This document shows, one piece after another, positions 1-5,400 of a stretch of 5,400 nt of DNA. Each line of letters opens with the position of its first letter. The stretch's first letter is position 1. The stretch covers positions 1-5,400 of the forward strand of contig CAOJDZ010000058.1 in NCBI GenBank assembly GCA_948433815.1, in the 5' to 3' direction. Source of the DNA: an uncultured Clostridia bacterium. GTDB taxonomy: Bacteria; Bacillota_I; Bacilli_A; RF39; UBA660. The translations under genes and the position numbers were made by a program. A model generated the notes under the pieces. That model made no database searches. It was not told the origin of the DNA and saw only the letters and a list, made by a program, of their open reading frames with translations.

Positions 1-1737
1 TTTAAATGCCATTTCACTAGAATCGACATCATGGTAAGATCCATCGAATAATGTACATTGTACATCTATCATAGGATATCCTGCTAGTACACCACCAGCT
101 AATGCTTCTTGAAGTCCTTTATCTACAACTCCAATATATTCTCTAGGTACTACACCACCAACGATTTCATCTACGAATTCGTATCCATTATCCTTATTAG
201 GTTCAAATTTAACCCAAACGTGACCGTATTGTCCACGTCCACCAGATTGTTTAATGTATTTTCCTTCACATTCTCCAGTAGCTGTTAAAGTTTCTCTGTA
301 AGCAACTTGAGGTTTACCTGTGTTACATTCTACATCAAATTCTCTTTTCATTCTATCTACTAATATTTCAAGGTGTAATTCACCCATTCCAGCGATTATT
401 GTTTGTCCTGTCTCATGGTCAGTACTAGCTTTAAATGATGGGTCTTCTTTTGCTAATTTACCAAGTGCTAGACTCATTTTTTCTTGGTCTTGTTTACTCT
501 TAGGTTCAATAGCAAGTTCTATAACTGGCTCTGGGAAAGTCATTTTTTCAAGTATTACTTGACTCTTTTCATCACATAAAGTGTCACCAGTTGTAGTATC
601 TTTAAGTCCTACTGCTGCAGCGATTTCTCCTGCAAAAACTTCAGTGATTTCTTTTCTTTGGTTAGCGTGCATTTGAAGGATACGTCCAATTCTCTCTTTT
701 GTTCCTTTACTTGAATTATATACATAGCTTCCGCTCTTAAGTGTTCCTGAATATACACGGAAGAATGTTAAGTTTCCAACAAATGGGTCATTCATAACTT
801 TGAACGCTAATGCTGAGAATGGTTCGTTATCACTTGTTTTTCTTTCAATAGGATTATCTTTCATATCAACACCTTTAACATGTGCTATGTCAGTTGGTGC
901 TGGTAAATAATCAAGTACAGCGTCAAGCGCTAGTTTAACACCAATGTTTCCTAATGCTGTTCCACATAATACTGGATAAAATTCTCCTGAGATAACTCCT
1001 TTTCTTATTGCTGCTTTTAAATCCTCTGGAGTTAAATCTTCTCCATTTAAGTATTTTTCCATAAGAGCATCATCGAACATAGATACTGCATCTATTAATT
1101 CTGTTCTCTTTACTTCTGCTTTGTCTTTTAAGTCTGCTGGAATTTCTATTTCTTTGTAATCTTCTGTTTGTCCTCCATCAAAACTATAAGCTTTCATTGA
1201 AACTAAATCGATTATTCCATTAAATGTATCTTCTGCACCTATTGGCCATTCAATTGGAGCGCTTGATTCACTTAGTCTTTCTTTAATAGTTCCTAAACTA
1301 AATTCAAAATCAGCTCCCATTTTATCCATTTTATTTGCAAAAATCATTCTTGGAACTTTCCATTCGTTTGCTTGTCTCCAAACTTGTTCAGTTTGAGTTT
1401 CTACACCCGCTTGAGAGTCAATGATTGCTACTGCACCATCTAATACTCTTAAACTACGTGATACTTCAATAGTGAAGTCTACGTGTCCAGGTGTATCGAT
1501 TATATTTAATCTATAACCTTTCCAGTGTGCTGTAGTAGCAGCACTAGTTATTGTGATTCCTCTTTCTTTTTCTTGTTCCATCCAGTCCATTTGAGATTCT
1601 CCATCATGAGTTTCTCCAATTTTATGAGTTTTACCTGTATGGAAAAGAACACGTTCTGTAAATGTAGTCTTTCCGGCATCTATGTGAGCCATAATTCCTA
1701 TATTACGAATTTTTTCTAAAGATACGTCACGCGCCAT
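1..1737 (-). CDS. fusA: Elongation factor G (EF-G), 3'-truncated by window edge
   Basis: Translational GTPase that drives tRNA-mRNA translocation on the ribosome and, with RRF, ribosome recycling. The frame is open without a stop for 579 codons, from the ATG at 1737 to the window edge. The G-domain motifs are all visible: P-loop AHIDAGKTT (17-25), switch I RGITI (59-63), DTPGH (81-85), NKMD (135-138) and the G5-like CGTA (258-261). F88, a known fusidic-acid contact position in the family, is retained. Domain II follows at about 290-400, domain III at about 400-480 ([14 protein letters not shown]), then domain IV with [15 protein letters not shown] near 499-513. EF-G is normally about 690 residues, so roughly 110 residues (end of domain IV and domain V) lie outside the window. 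AAGGGAG (1747-1753), 9 nt from the ATG, fixes the start. It is 17 nt behind rpsG, the third gene of the str operon. No frameshift was seen when the whole frame was read. Confidence 0.98.
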   Translation of the reverse strand, partial: MARDVSLEKIRNIGIMAHIDAGKTTFTERVLFHTGKTHKIGETHDGESQMDWMEQEKERGITITSAATTAHWKGYRLNIIDTPGHVDFTIEVSRSLRVLDGAVAIIDSQAGVETQTEQVWRQANEWKVPRMIFANKMDKMGADFEFSLGTIKERLSESSAPIEWPIGAEDTFNGIIDLVSMKAYSFDGGQTEDYKEIEIPADLKDKAEVKRTELIDAVSMFDDALMEKYLNGEDLTPEDLKAAIRKGVISGEFYPVLCGTALGNIGVKLALDAVLDYLPAPTDIAHVKGVDMKDNPIERKTSDNEPFSALAFKVMNDPFVGNLTFFRVYSGTLKSGSYVYNSSKGTKERIGRILQMHANQRKEITEVFAGEIAAAVGLKDTTTGDTLCDEKSQVILEKMTFPEPVIELAIEPKSKQDQEKMSLALGKLAKEDPSFKASTDHETGQTIIAGMGELHLEILVDRMKREFDVECNTGKPQVAYRETLTATGECEGKYIKQSGGRGQYGHVWVKFEPNKDNGYEFVDEIVGGVVPREYIGVVDKGLQEALAGGVLAGYPMIDVQCTLFDGSYHDVDSSEMAFK

Positions 1738-1754
1738 ATATTAGTTCTCCCTTC

Positions 1755-2222
1755 CTACCATCTGTAGTGAGCAAAAGCTTTATTTGCTTCCGCCATTTTG
1801 TGAGTGTCCTCACGTTTTTTAACAGCTCCGCCTGTTCCTTCTGCGGCTTCTATAATTTCATTTGCTAGATTTTCAGCCATACCTTTACCGCTTCTGTTTT
1901 TAGCATATTGTACTAACCAACGAAGTGCTAAAGCTTGTTGTCTTTCTTCTCTAACTTCTACTGGTACTTGATAGTTACCTCCACCGATACGTCTAGTTCT
2001 GATTTCTAATGCTGGTTTTACGTTTTCATATGCTGCTTCAAATACTTCTAGTGGATTTTTACCAGTTTTTTCTTTAACTATATCAAATGCATCATATAGA
2101 ATAGTTTGTGCTGTTCCTTTTTTACCATCTAACATTACTCTGTTTATTAACTTAGTAACGATTTTAGAGTTATATATAGGATCTGCTAATACTTCTCTTT
2201 TTTCTGCTCTTCTTTTACGCAT
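1755..2222 (-). CDS. rpsG: 30S ribosomal protein S7
   Basis: Primary 16S rRNA-binding protein that nucleates assembly of the small-subunit head and lies near the E-site tRNA. The product is 155 aa, against about 156 in Bacillus, so it is complete. Family hallmarks are present: DPIYNSK (14-20) after the basic N-terminus, [11 protein letters not shown] (25-35), [11 protein letters not shown] (80-90), LRWLVQYA (100-107) and the near-invariant C-terminus [21 protein letters not shown] (135-155). The N-terminus is slightly shortened relative to the usual MPRKGPVAKRD type. The start is set by AAAGGAG (2231-2237), 8 nt upstream of the ATG. It lies 34 nt behind rpsL and 17 nt ahead of fusA, so the three are almost certainly co-transcribed. 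In E. coli, S7 represses the str operon by binding the rpsL-rpsG spacer; here that spacer is only 34 nt and shows no comparable structure, so such control would have to act elsewhere. Confidence 0.98.
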   Translation of the reverse strand: MRKRRAEKREVLADPIYNSKIVTKLINRVMLDGKKGTAQTILYDAFDIVKEKTGKNPLEVFEAAYENVKPALEIRTRRIGGGNYQVPVEVREERQQALALRWLVQYAKNRSGKGMAENLANEIIEAAEGTGGAVKKREDTHKMAEANKAFAHYRW

Positions 2223-2256
2223 AAGTTTTACTCCTTTCTTTAAGTTATTCTTTTAT

Positions 2257-2667
2257 TTATTTAGGTCTTTTTGCTCCGTATTTACTTCTACCTTGACGTC
2301 TAGCATCTACTCCAGCTGTATCTAATGTTCCACGGATGATGTGATAACGAACTCCGATAAGGTCTTTAACACGTCCTCCTCTTATTAGTACTACACTGTG
2401 CTCTTGTAAGTTATGTCCAATTCCTGGTATGTAGCATGTTACTTCATATCCATTACTTAGTCTTACACGTGCATATTTACGTAATGCTGAGTTTGGTTTC
2501 TTTGGTGTTTTAGTACCTACACGAGTACATACTCCACGTTTTTGTGGTGACATATTGTTAGTTTTTTTTCTGTCTTTTGAGTTAAATCCAACATTTAATA
2601 CTGGGCTTTTACTCTTTCTTACTTTTTGTCCTCTTTTCTTTCTAACTAATTGGTTAATAGTAGTCAT
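2257..2667 (-). CDS. rpsL: 30S ribosomal protein S12 with an unusual P-to-I substitution
   Basis: Decoding-centre protein that monitors codon-anticodon fidelity and is the classical streptomycin target-site protein. It is 136 aa long; Bacillus S12 is about 138. Compared with E. coli it carries a 13-residue insertion in the N-terminal arm (before [12 protein letters not shown], 41-52), typical of Firmicutes. [11 protein letters not shown] (54-64) holds the lysine equivalent to E. coli K42/K43 at K56, predicting no streptomycin resistance at that site. The second loop reads [13 protein letters not shown] (97-109): K101 and D102 (the residue that is beta-methylthiolated in many bacteria) are kept, but the usual proline (E. 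coli P90, mature numbering) is I104, codon ATC. The C-terminus is the standard [20 protein letters not shown] (2673-2680) ends 5 nt before the ATG. It is the first gene of the str operon, directly behind the promoter and structured leader at 2668-2843. Confidence 0.98.
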   Translation of the reverse strand: MTTINQLVRKKRGQKVRKSKSPVLNVGFNSKDRKKTNNMSPQKRGVCTRVGTKTPKKPNSALRKYARVRLSNGYEVTCYIPGIGHNLQEHSVVLIRGGRVKDLIGVRYHIIRGTLDTAGVDARRQGRSKYGAKRPK

Positions 2668-2681
2668 TTAGGCTCCTTTCT

Positions 2682-2704
2682 CGTACACACTTCCTGGTGT
2701 ATCG
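2682..2704 (-). promoter_or_regulatory. Leader hairpin next to the rpsL Shine-Dalgarno
   Basis: In the rpsL transcript, CGATACAC and GTGTACG can pair to give about 7 bp with one bulged A and the loop CAGGAAGT. An alternative register gives 6 bp with the loop CAGGAA. The stem ends only 1 nt before the Shine-Dalgarno GAAAGGAG (2673-2680), and the loop itself contains a purine-rich AGGAAG. It is markedly more GC-rich than the surrounding leader. A position abutting the ribosome binding site is what a translational control element or ribosomal-protein binding site would look like, but I do not recognise a described leader family, and regulation is inference. Confidence 0.45.
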
Positions 2705-2721
2705 TATTTATAATTTTATTA

Positions 2722-2741
2722 GAGTTTTCTTAAAAAAACTC
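2722..2741 (-). promoter_or_regulatory. 5'-terminal leader stem-loop of the str transcript
   Basis: GAGTTTT (2741-2735) and AAAACTC (2728-2722) form a perfect 7-bp stem with a 6-nt loop. It begins a few nucleotides downstream of the start site predicted from the main promoter (about 2745), so it would sit at the 5' end of the mRNA. No U-tract follows on either strand, so it is not an intrinsic terminator. A 5' stem of this kind could protect the mRNA from decay; that role is inferred from position only. Confidence 0.4.
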
Positions 2742-2751
2742 AAGCAAGTTA

Positions 2752-2780
2752 ATGATAACACCGATAATTATTAAAGTCAA
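2752..2780 (-). promoter_or_regulatory. Main sigma-A-type promoter of rpsL-rpsG-fusA
   Basis: TTGACT (2780-2775, 5 of 6 to consensus) is followed by a 17-bp spacer and TATCAT (2757-2752, 5 of 6). Both the hexamers and the spacing are near ideal for the housekeeping sigma factor. The predicted start is about 2745, giving a leader of roughly 78 nt before the rpsL ATG. This is the strongest promoter visible in the window, as expected for a highly expressed ribosomal operon. Confidence 0.8.
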
Positions 2781-2810
2781 TTAAAATGTGAAAATTTATG
2801 TACACTTTAA
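2781..2810 (-). repeat. 30-bp imperfect dyad just upstream of the -35 box
   Basis: The outer nine positions of each half (TTAAAGTGT and ACATTTTAA) are complementary apart from one G-T pair; the centre is AT-rich and partly symmetric. The element abuts the -35 hexamer of the main promoter. It might act as an AT-rich UP-like element, a protein-binding site or a poor transcription end for the upstream gene. It has no following U-tract, so a terminator is unlikely. In such AT-rich DNA a chance dyad cannot be excluded. Confidence 0.3.
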
Positions 2811-2820
2811 GTATATTAAA

Positions 2821-2829
2821 ATTATAGCA
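2821..2829 (-). promoter_or_regulatory. Possible second promoter, extended -10 (TGCTATAAT)
   Basis: A perfect TATAAT preceded by TG one base upstream forms an extended -10 element, which can work without a -35 box. The hexamer 17 bp upstream is GAATAA, which is not -35-like. It lies just after the stop of the 157-codon gene and would start transcription near 2814, giving an rpsL leader about 70 nt longer than the main promoter does. The match is good, but AT-rich spacers produce such matches readily. Confidence 0.4.
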
Positions 2830-2843
2830 TTTTAAAACTATAA

Positions 2844-3317
2844 TTATTCTTTAGGTACATATTTTTTTGATGATGGCAAGTCTTGGTAATATGATTTACT
2901 TAAATAATCTATTAATGAAAGTGCTACATTAAGGTTATCTGTTTTATTATGACCTTTAATTTCTCTTAATGCATTATTGTTTTCATCATATATATAAACT
3001 GGAAAGTCTCTTAAACTTAAATTCTGTTCCGTTTTAAATATTACTGGACTTTTCTGTATAAAACTCATAACTGTTGTTATGGAAATTATTAATTTAGTAT
3101 TAAATTTTTTTCTTGGTCTATATTCAAACATAATAAAGTTAAGTCCTATTAATAAGTCTTTTGTTGATGCCCCACTTGGAAATGTTATGTATCTTCGTTC
3201 CCCTTCTTCTATTAAAAAATCTCTTATTCTAATTAAAAGAAGATCAATTTTATCTCTGTTTGACAAAGAATTATCTAAATCGTTTATTACACTGTCTATT
3301 CTTTCAAAGCCTCTCAT
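2844..3317 (-). CDS. Conserved-looking protein of unknown function (157 aa)
   Basis: I do not recognise this protein. The frame looks genuinely coding: ATG at 3317 preceded by AGGAGGGG (3320-3327), its own promoter at 3352-3380, a TAA stop, and base composition like its neighbours. There is no signal peptide, no convincing membrane segment (the most hydrophobic stretch, about 75-87, is short and interrupted) and no cysteine or metal-binding cluster. The N-terminal third (5-40) is charged and helical in character. The middle has a PSGAST turn (47-52) and strand-like stretches (76-88, 92-95, 106-110), and residues 127-144 look like an amphipathic helix before a lysine-rich tail. It is probably a small soluble cytoplasmic protein. 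It sits between the M16 unit and the str operon on the same strand. No terminator separates it from rpsL, so read-through into the str operon is possible. Confidence 0.75.
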   Translation of the reverse strand: MRGFERIDSVINDLDNSLSNRDKIDLLLIRIRDFLIEEGERRYITFPSGASTKDLLIGLNFIMFEYRPRKKFNTKLIISITTVMSFIQKSPVIFKTEQNLSLRDFPVYIYDENNNALREIKGHNKTDNLNVALSLIDYLSKSYYQDLPSSKKYVPKE

Positions 3318-3351
3318 AACCCCTCCTGAAAAATATGATTTTTATAATATT

Positions 3352-3380
3352 ATTTTACTATTTTTATTTTGATTAGGCAA
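3352..3380 (-). promoter_or_regulatory. Promoter of the 157-aa gene
   Basis: TTGCCT (3380-3375, 4 of 6) with a 17-bp spacer and TAAAAT (3357-3352, 5 of 6) forms a plausible sigma-A promoter. The predicted start near 3345 gives a leader of about 28 nt ending in the AGGAGGGG ribosome binding site. It lies directly downstream of the terminator hairpin that closes the M16 unit, which supports the 157-aa gene being a separate transcription unit. Confidence 0.6.
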
Positions 3381-3393
3381 TTAGTATATAGAA

Positions 3394-3433
3394 AAAAGTA
3401 TACTTATTTAGATACAATCTTAAGTATACTTTT
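3394..3433. terminator. Bidirectional AT-rich terminator hairpin after yfmH
   Basis: Two 13-nt arms, AAAAGTATACTTA (3394-3406) and TAAGTATACTTTT (3421-3433), are perfect inverted repeats around a 14-nt loop. Read on the minus strand the stem runs into TTTTTTC; on the plus strand it runs into TTTTATTTTTT, so it could stop transcription both ways. It overlaps the last codons and the TAA stop of yfmH. The stem is poor in GC, so it may be weak. Each arm also contains the self-palindrome AAGTATACTT, so single-arm folds or a paired protein-binding site are alternatives. Confidence 0.65.
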
Positions 3434-4657
3434 ATTTTTTAAATCTATATTTTTAATTACATTTTTTATATCTTTTAAAGTAATTGCTTTAATTATTTCA
3501 TCTCTATTATTAATAGGTTTATTATAAGTAAGAATGTCTGTTGTGAGATTATCTTCTATTTGCATTATATCTTCAAATGATAGTATTAATGTACTTAGTT
3601 TTCCTCGTTTTTTTCTTTCTAAGTCTTTTTCATCTAGTGTTAGTTTTTTCATTTGTGTTTCTATAATACTAATAAATTCTTCGCATTTATCTGTACTAGC
3701 TTTAAAATATATTAAAATGAATTTATCTGTTGTTTCAGTTCCATAGTTAAAACGTTTTATTCCTTTTTTATTTAGTTCTTCAAATGTGTCTCCAGTGATT
3801 CCAAATTCATTATTTAATATCATTCCTAGCATTATTCTATATTTAAGAATGTCTACGCTTTCTGGTATTTTAATTTTATATCCTATTATAATTTTAGGTT
3901 CATTTACTGAAAGAGATAATTCTTCATATTCAGTTTCTATGGTTTCAGGTTCTTTTGGTTTTATGATTTGTACTTTAGTACTCGGTTTTTTTAAGAATTT
4001 AGTGTATTTTTTTATGTAATCTATTATTTCATTAGTATTAAAGTTTCCTGTTACTACTATGAACATATTGTTAGGTGTGTAAAAATCTTTATATAATCTT
4101 TTTAGTTCTTCTGTTTTTACTGTTTCTATTCCTTCTTTAGTTCCAAGTACTGGAAATTTTAGAAATGATTTATGAAATACATTTTGGTTTAAGTTATTGT
4201 GTAATAGGAAATATGGGTCGTCAAAATACATTCCGTATTCTTCCATTATAATTCCTCTTTCATTTTCTACATCAACTTCTTTTATATTTGCTTTAAATAC
4301 ACGGTCAAATAGTAGTTCCATGTTTTCTAAAATATTCATAGAGCCAAATATATTGTAGTTAGTTCCATTGTATGTAGTGTATGCGTTTACTATTGAACCA
4401 TATTCATTTATTTTTTCCATTGCTTCTTTATTTTTAGTGAAGTCCATTACTCTGTGCTCTAGAAAGTGTGCGCTTCCTTTTGTTACTTCATAAGTTTTTC
4501 CATCTTTTTTGTAAGACATTACTTCTGCTCCAAAGTGAGTAGATACTGTTATGTAAAAGTTTCTTGTTTTATCTGTTTTATATAAATATATTTTTAGTCC
4601 ATTATCCAAAGTTTCTTCTATTACTTCTTCATCGTAATTATATTTAATTTTCTTCAT
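3404..4657 (-). CDS. yfmH: M16-family zinc peptidase, YfmH-like (EF-P 5-aminopentanol modification-associated)
   Basis: This is a 417-aa member of the M16B (pitrilysin/processing-peptidase) family, close to the usual 420-430 aa of YfmH (also written YmfH). The N-terminal domain (about 1-215) carries the inverted zinc motif HFLEH (64-68), with E67 as predicted catalytic base, after the typical GSAHFLEHRVM context. The third zinc ligand is expected in ERGIIMEEYGMY (133-144), most likely E140. The second, non-catalytic-type domain covers about 225-417. No signal peptide or membrane helix is visible, so it is probably cytoplasmic. M16B proteins work as pairs, and its partner is the preceding gene. 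The ATG at 4657 lies inside the end of that gene (14-nt overlap), with AAGGGAG 5 nt upstream, so the two are translationally coupled. In Bacillus the homologous pair is linked to 5-aminopentanol modification of elongation factor P; the exact substrate is not evident here, and a peptide-processing role is the alternative. Confidence 0.88.
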   Translation of the reverse strand: MKKIKYNYDEEVIEETLDNGLKIYLYKTDKTRNFYITVSTHFGAEVMSYKKDGKTYEVTKGSAHFLEHRVMDFTKNKEAMEKINEYGSIVNAYTTYNGTNYNIFGSMNILENMELLFDRVFKANIKEVDVENERGIIMEEYGMYFDDPYFLLHNNLNQNVFHKSFLKFPVLGTKEGIETVKTEELKRLYKDFYTPNNMFIVVTGNFNTNEIIDYIKKYTKFLKKPSTKVQIIKPKEPETIETEYEELSLSVNEPKIIIGYKIKIPESVDILKYRIMLGMILNNEFGITGDTFEELNKKGIKRFNYGTETTDKFILIYFKASTDKCEEFISIIETQMKKLTLDEKDLERKKRGKLSTLILSFEDIMQIEDNLTTDILTYNKPINNRDEIIKAITLKDIKNVIKNIDLKNKSILKIVSK

Positions 4658-5300
4658 TACTACTCCCTTCTAGTAAATATATACAACTAATTTTTACTTT
4701 TTTAGCAATTTCACATATTTTTTCTGGTGTTATTTCATTTATTTCTTTTCGTCTTTCTTCTATATCTGGAGTTTTAGTGAATTCATTTAGGTAATAATAA
4801 TCCATTATTTTTAGTATGTTATCATAGTAATCATTATAGGCAATATCTAAAGTTTTTTTTGCGTTTGTTATTAGTTTTTTTACAACACTAAGCTTAGTCA
4901 TCGATTCAAGACTTTCTTCTATTAATTTAATCGCTTTTTTATAGTTTTTAGCATCTATTCCTGAATCTATTACGATAGTGTCAGTGTATTTATTAATTAT
5001 ACTTCCTATGTGATAGCATAGCGAATTTTTTTCTCTTACATTTACAAATAGAACAGAATTATTCATAGTACCTAAAATTGTATTATATAAAACTAGGCTA
5101 GTTCTTTCTTCTTTTGTGAGGTTATCAATTTTGCAACCTATAAATAAGTTAGATTGCGTCGTGTCAAAACTCTCTTTTACTTCTTGCTTTTCTTTATCTT
5201 TCATTTTTACTGTTAAATCTTTTGTGTAGTCTTCTGTTTGTTTAAAATCTTTTAGAAGTTTAGATACTTGTTTTTTTATTATTTCTTCTTCAAAGTCACA
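4644..5300 (-). pseudogene. yfmF: C-terminal fragment of YfmF-like M16 protein (N-terminal half missing)
   Basis: The frame is open from 5300 to the TAA at 4644-4646 (218 codons), with an in-frame TGA at 5301-5303. It matches only the C-terminal half of an M16B protein: the family motif VREKNSLCYHI, the counterpart of the conserved Arg/Tyr region, is at 56-66 counted from the Met at 5204, followed by an SGID strand (81-84) and the helix-rich end. YfmF is normally about 420-430 aa, so the N-terminal domain of some 200 residues is absent. The ATG at 5204 is the only usable start codon, but it has no Shine-Dalgarno, and upstream codons (residues such as EEEIIKKQV) still read as M16 sequence, so it is not the native start. 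The break coincides with a sharp composition change near 5280-5303, implying an assembly chimera or a real rearrangement rather than a natural short gene. Coupled to yfmH by a 14-nt overlap. Confidence 0.8.
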
Positions 5301-5303
5301 TCA
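5279..5303. other. Composition breakpoint truncating yfmF
   Basis: G+C rises from about 22% (5221-5280) to about 42% (5301-5400) within a few bases. Two unrelated reading frames meet and overlap here: the yfmF fragment becomes closed at TGA 5301-5303, and the upstream ORF ends at TAA 5279-5281. A purine-rich GAAGAAGAAA run lies at the joint on the minus strand and could have served as short shared sequence. No inverted repeat, target duplication or transposase end is visible. Confidence 0.65.
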
Positions 5304-5398
5304 CTGATTTCTACTACACCACCCTTATTCTGTCCAAGAATAGCCACATAACAATCTTTCAGGATAGCATCATCATCATCCGTATCGGACACTTCCAG
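5279..5398 (-). CDS. C-terminal tail of an unidentified protein, partial
   Basis: On the minus strand the frame from the window edge is open for 39 codons and ends at TAA (5279-5281). It contains a run of four aspartates followed by AILKDCYVAILGQNKGGVVE. Codon choice (CTG, GTG, ATC, TCC) and about 42% G+C differ sharply from every other gene here. The reading is protein-like, more so than the plus-strand frames, one of which is also open. I cannot assign a family. The last residues (KKK) and the stop fall in the low-GC sequence of the neighbouring yfmF fragment, in a different frame, so the natural C-terminus may have been replaced and the stop may be accidental. Confidence 0.35.
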   Translation of the reverse strand: MEVSDTDDDDAILKDCYVAILGQNKGGVVEISDVTLKKK

Positions 5399-5400
5399 AG

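Noticed and set aside
320..562. Plus-strand open frame of 80 codons
   Set aside because: It lies entirely inside fusA on the opposite strand, has low-complexity serine/isoleucine-rich content and has no ribosome binding site; it is a shadow of the EF-G frame.
1525..1719. Plus-strand open frame of 64 codons, cysteine/serine/phenylalanine-rich
   Set aside because: Antisense to the highly conserved EF-G P-loop and switch region; composition is that of reverse-read AT-rich coding DNA.
2722..2741. Stem-loop as an intrinsic terminator or attenuator of the str operon
   Set aside because: No U-tract follows the stem on either strand, and it lies immediately after the predicted start site; a leader stem-loop fits better.
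3079..3372. Plus-strand open frame of 97 codons with hydrophobic stretches
   Set aside because: Antisense to the 157-aa gene, which has the better ribosome binding site and promoter; the apparent hydrophobicity comes from reading lysine-rich codons backwards.
3534..4019. Two plus-strand open frames (70 and 77 codons) that look like small membrane proteins
   Set aside because: Both lie inside the yfmH gene, whose M16 identity is clear; the hydrophobic content is an artefact of antisense reading of AT-rich sequence.
5202..5204. ATG as the native start of a short 186-aa YfmF protein
   Set aside because: No Shine-Dalgarno precedes it, and the codons upstream to 5300 continue M16-like sequence, so it is an internal methionine of a truncated gene.
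1..5400. Use of UGA as tryptophan (Mycoplasma-type code), suggested by the low G+C
   Set aside because: The conserved tryptophans checked in EF-G and S7 are TGG and no in-frame TGA occurs in any complete gene; reading through TGA at 5301-5303 gives no M16-like sequence.

Overview
The window looks like chromosomal DNA from a low-GC bacterium of the Firmicutes/Bacilli type, possibly an uncultured or genome-reduced lineage. Four things support this. Protein-coding DNA is strongly AT-rich: sampled lines of the M16 genes are about 22-23% G+C. Ribosome binding sites are AAGGGAG/AAAGGAG-like. Protein S12 carries the insertion typical of Bacillus-like sequences. The ribosomal and EF-G genes are in the classic str-operon order. 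Tryptophan in the genes I read is encoded by TGG and no in-frame TGA occurs, so the standard bacterial code fits. No finer taxonomy can be supported from this sequence alone.

All recognisable genes lie on the minus strand, so transcription runs from high to low coordinates. From right to left: (a) about 100 bp (roughly 5300-5400) of clearly different composition (about 42% G+C), holding the C-terminal tail of an unrelated, unidentified ORF; (b) an abrupt junction near 5280-5303; (c) the C-terminal half of a YfmF-like M16-family peptidase homologue whose N-terminal half is missing; (d) a complete YfmH-like M16 peptidase with an intact HxxEH zinc motif, overlapping the previous gene by 14 nt; (e) a 13-bp AT-rich bidirectional terminator hairpin; (f) a 157-codon gene of unknown function with its own promoter; (g) a 176-bp control region with a near-consensus sigma-A promoter, a second extended -10 promoter and two leader hairpins; (h) rpsL (S12), rpsG (S7) and fusA (EF-G). 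fusA runs off the left edge after 579 codons, inside domain IV.

rpsL-rpsG-fusA is one co-transcribed unit with short gaps (34 and 17 nt) and a good Shine-Dalgarno sequence before each gene. The M16 pair is a separate, translationally coupled unit. By homology with the Bacillus pair it is linked to 5-aminopentanol modification of elongation factor P, so both units touch translation, but a functional link is only inference.

I found no mobile element, CRISPR array, tRNA or rRNA, and no convincing new defence or metabolic system. The points most worth a second look are the composition break that truncates yfmF (assembly chimera or real rearrangement), an isoleucine in S12 where a near-invariant proline is expected beside the decoding-site loop, the structured str leader, and the unidentified 157-aa gene.
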